The position numbers were made by a program, and so were the translations under genes. Source: CAVONV01 sp963697355 (GTDB taxonomy: Bacteria > Acidobacteriota > Vicinamibacteria > Marinacidobacterales > DATDRI01). From it: DNA of 64,000 nucleotides. Every line of letters starts with the position of its first letter. The first letter of the stretch is position 1. The notes under the pieces were generated by a model. It was given only the letters and a program-made list of their open reading frames with translations. It was not told where the DNA came from and searched no databases. The DNA lies in the NCBI GenBank assembly GCA_963697355.1, contig CAVONV010000032.1:124001-188000 (forward strand), in the 5' to 3' direction. This document shows, piece by piece, positions 62,688-64,000 of this stretch.

Positions 62688-63350
62688 ATGTTTCGTTATA
62701 GAACTGTGATGATGGGGATGATCGTTTTCTGTTGGTTGTCTTGTGGTGGGCAGGAACAAGGGGCGATCGACACGTTCTTGAAAGCGGTCAAGGACAAAGA
62801 CGATAGCGCACGAGGCGCGGTATCCAGTGTGGACTTTCCCGGAGAGGTAAACTCCTGGAAAGTGGTGGATATGGGCACCGAGGCGACCGAAAGCTTTCGG
62901 CTGCCTGAGCTACAACGCCAGGTCCAGGCGACCAAAAGTGATTACGACACGCACCTCGAGAAACGCGGCTACCTCATGCGCGACAATGCACGCCTTTACA
63001 AAGAGCATAAGGCGAAGTTGGAAGAGAATCCCGACTTCCAGTTCAAGGGTGAGCTTGCAGAATTCGACGAACAGTGGAAGAAGAGCCTGCAAGAGGAACA
63101 AGAACTGGAAGGCAAAATGCAGGAAGCCAACGCTGCGATGCAGAGGGAGCGGAGCACTGCAACAGTCTCAATCATGGGTGGCTCCGTGACGGAGACTTTC
63201 GAAGGTGAGGTCTTGATCCGAGAGGCCCTCGTCAACGTCGACGACAAACCTTATAAATTTACGATCCGTAAGTACAATCTTGTCGATAAAACGACCAACA
63301 ACCAGCCTCGTTCGCGTTGGATCGTAACGGATATCCGGAAGCAGAGCTAG
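62688..63350 (+). CDS. Hypothetical lipoprotein with coiled coil
   Basis: 220 residues from the ATG at 62688 with GGGAGG upstream. A signal peptide ends at the lipobox SCGG (LSCGGQEQ). Residues ~75-155 are charged and helical (LEKRGYLMRDNARLYKEHKA, then KKSLQEEQELEGKMQEANAA), probably a coiled coil. The C-terminal part is beta-rich (ATVSIMGGSVTETFEGEVLI). Family unknown. Its 3' end converges with the TonB-receptor remnant. Confidence 0.7.
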   Translation: MFRYRTVMMGMIVFCWLSCGGQEQGAIDTFLKAVKDKDDSARGAVSSVDFPGEVNSWKVVDMGTEATESFRLPELQRQVQATKSDYDTHLEKRGYLMRDNARLYKEHKAKLEENPDFQFKGELAEFDEQWKKSLQEEQELEGKMQEANAAMQRERSTATVSIMGGSVTETFEGEVLIREALVNVDDKPYKFTIRKYNLVDKTTNNQPRSRWIVTDIRKQS

Positions 63351-63717
63351 TGCTTTCCTCTACGGTAGAGAGTGACATGGTGATGTTCACGGTTGTCGTC
63401 TGACCTATGGTGACGATGATTTCCTCTCGCCGAATCGTCTGGAAGCCCCTCATGGAGAAGGTGGCGGTATAGGTCCCGGGAGCCAGCGTGGGAAAGTGAT
63501 AGGCTCCGGACTCGGCGGTGCTCATCCTTTGGACACCTCCGATCAGTGCCGGGCTTTCGATGTCCATCGTAACGCCGGGAAGGATAGCCCCGGTCTCATC
63601 AGACACGGTTCCTCGGATCGTTCCGGTGAGCTTTTGAGCCTGGGCCCCGGATGCGAAGAAACAGACCAAAACTCCCGAGAGCAGCAAAGGAACTAAGAGT
63701 CTTTGGTTCTTCATCAA
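63351..63717 (-). pseudogene. 5' remnant of an Oar-like TonB-dependent receptor
   Basis: Signal peptide MMKNQRLLVPLLLSGVLVCF, then a carboxypeptidase-regulatory (CarboxypepD_reg) domain: TGTIRGTVSDETGAILPGVT, then SGAYHFPTLAPGTYTATFSM and EIIVTIGQTTTVNITMSLST. In intact receptors this is followed by a plug and a ~900-residue barrel. Here family likeness stops near residue 121 and the frame ends at 63259 inside the neighbouring lipoprotein gene. The receptor body has been deleted. Confidence 0.75.
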
Positions 63718-63840
63718 TCCATCTCCTTTCCAAGGGATTTTGAGGTAGGACTAACGGTTCGGCCAATAGTAAGTGCCCAATTTTCGGGCGCCGAGGCGCC
63801 CGTCGGGCGAGGCGCGAGGAGTGAACAATGTCTAGGATAT

Positions 63841-64000
63841 ATGACCGACGAGCAACGCAGCCAGGCAGGATGGATCGGCGTCCCAAAATGGGTAGTTATT
63901 CTTGGTCGGGCCCTAAGGCAAGCATTCGAGATGCGAAAAGGTGAGTCGGTGCGCATGGGACACCTCTTGCTCAGCGGGCGCTTGACGGCTGCTGAGCTCT
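63841..64000 (+). CDS. Partial hypothetical protein, runs off right edge
   Basis: Frame from the ATG at 63841 (MTDEQRSQAGWIGVPKW...), 53 codons visible without a stop. The last segment, MGHLLLSGRLTAAEL, may belong to a helical domain. No ribosome site and no family recognised, so this may not be a gene. Confidence 0.3.
   Translation, partial: MTDEQRSQAGWIGVPKWVVILGRALRQAFEMRKGESVRMGHLLLSGRLTAAEL

Overview
The window looks like a chromosomal segment of an acidobacterium (phylum inferred, not proven). The main evidence is two tandem copies of a two-gene module encoding VWFA-related proteins of the type named for Acidobacteria, a remnant of an Oar-type TonB receptor, a remnant of a MacB/FtsX-like permease, and many lipoproteins and secreted peptidases typical of Gram-negative bacteria. 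Base composition is moderately GC-rich throughout, except for an AT-rich patch at 56.35-56.65 kb. I saw no tRNA, rRNA, CRISPR array, phage or complete insertion sequence.

Layout. 1-6.6 kb (minus): a very large gene running off the left edge. It joins an inner-membrane anchored TamB to five POTRA domains and the start of an Omp85 barrel in one open frame, next to a YpfJ-type metallopeptidase. 7-20 kb: peptidases and amidohydrolases, a class V aminotransferase, small lipoproteins, dodecin, a SurA-like chaperone, a chimeric M20 hydrolase, and a methylamine/betaine set (NSS transporter, non-pyrrolysine MttB-family methyltransferase, corrinoid protein). 20.7-32 kb: lipoproteins, an EVE protein, and the duplicated VWA/TPR modules. 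32-42 kb: a class III CoA-transferase, a TIM-barrel amidohydrolase, an alkyltransferase-like DNA repair protein, a DUF1460 protein, an M28 peptidase, a NosR-like FMN/Fe-S membrane protein with a coupled 34-residue membrane peptide, and CBS, MBL and YbaK proteins.

42.6-49.5 kb is damaged: CHAD-CYTH, Ppx/GppA and an M55 peptidase each carry single-base frameshifts, and a Spy/two-component operon has collapsed into a Spy fragment joined to a histidine kinase lacking its N-terminus. Only ApaH and a small PHA-type protein are intact there. Real decay and assembly indels cannot be separated from the sequence alone.

49.8-56.3 kb: an M1 aminopeptidase with HEAT repeats, a penicillin acylase, a 2Fe-2S protein and an orphan AAA ATPase. 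56.6-58.7 kb: a radical SAM protein with the cysteine layout of MJ0619/Tes-type enzymes, ending in a clear terminator. 58.8-62.5 kb: a compact proline/3-hydroxyproline catabolic operon (proline dehydrogenase, Ser/Cys proline-racemase-family enzyme, aconitase X large and small subunits).

Several dispersed REP-like repeat families sit between genes, including a GACAGTCCACC family in three places, a hairpin repeat shared by 20.4 and 46.5 kb, and a 38-bp tandem palindromic repeat at the 3' end of the broken kinase gene. The strongest candidates for something new are the TamB-POTRA-barrel fusion and the Tes-like radical SAM protein.
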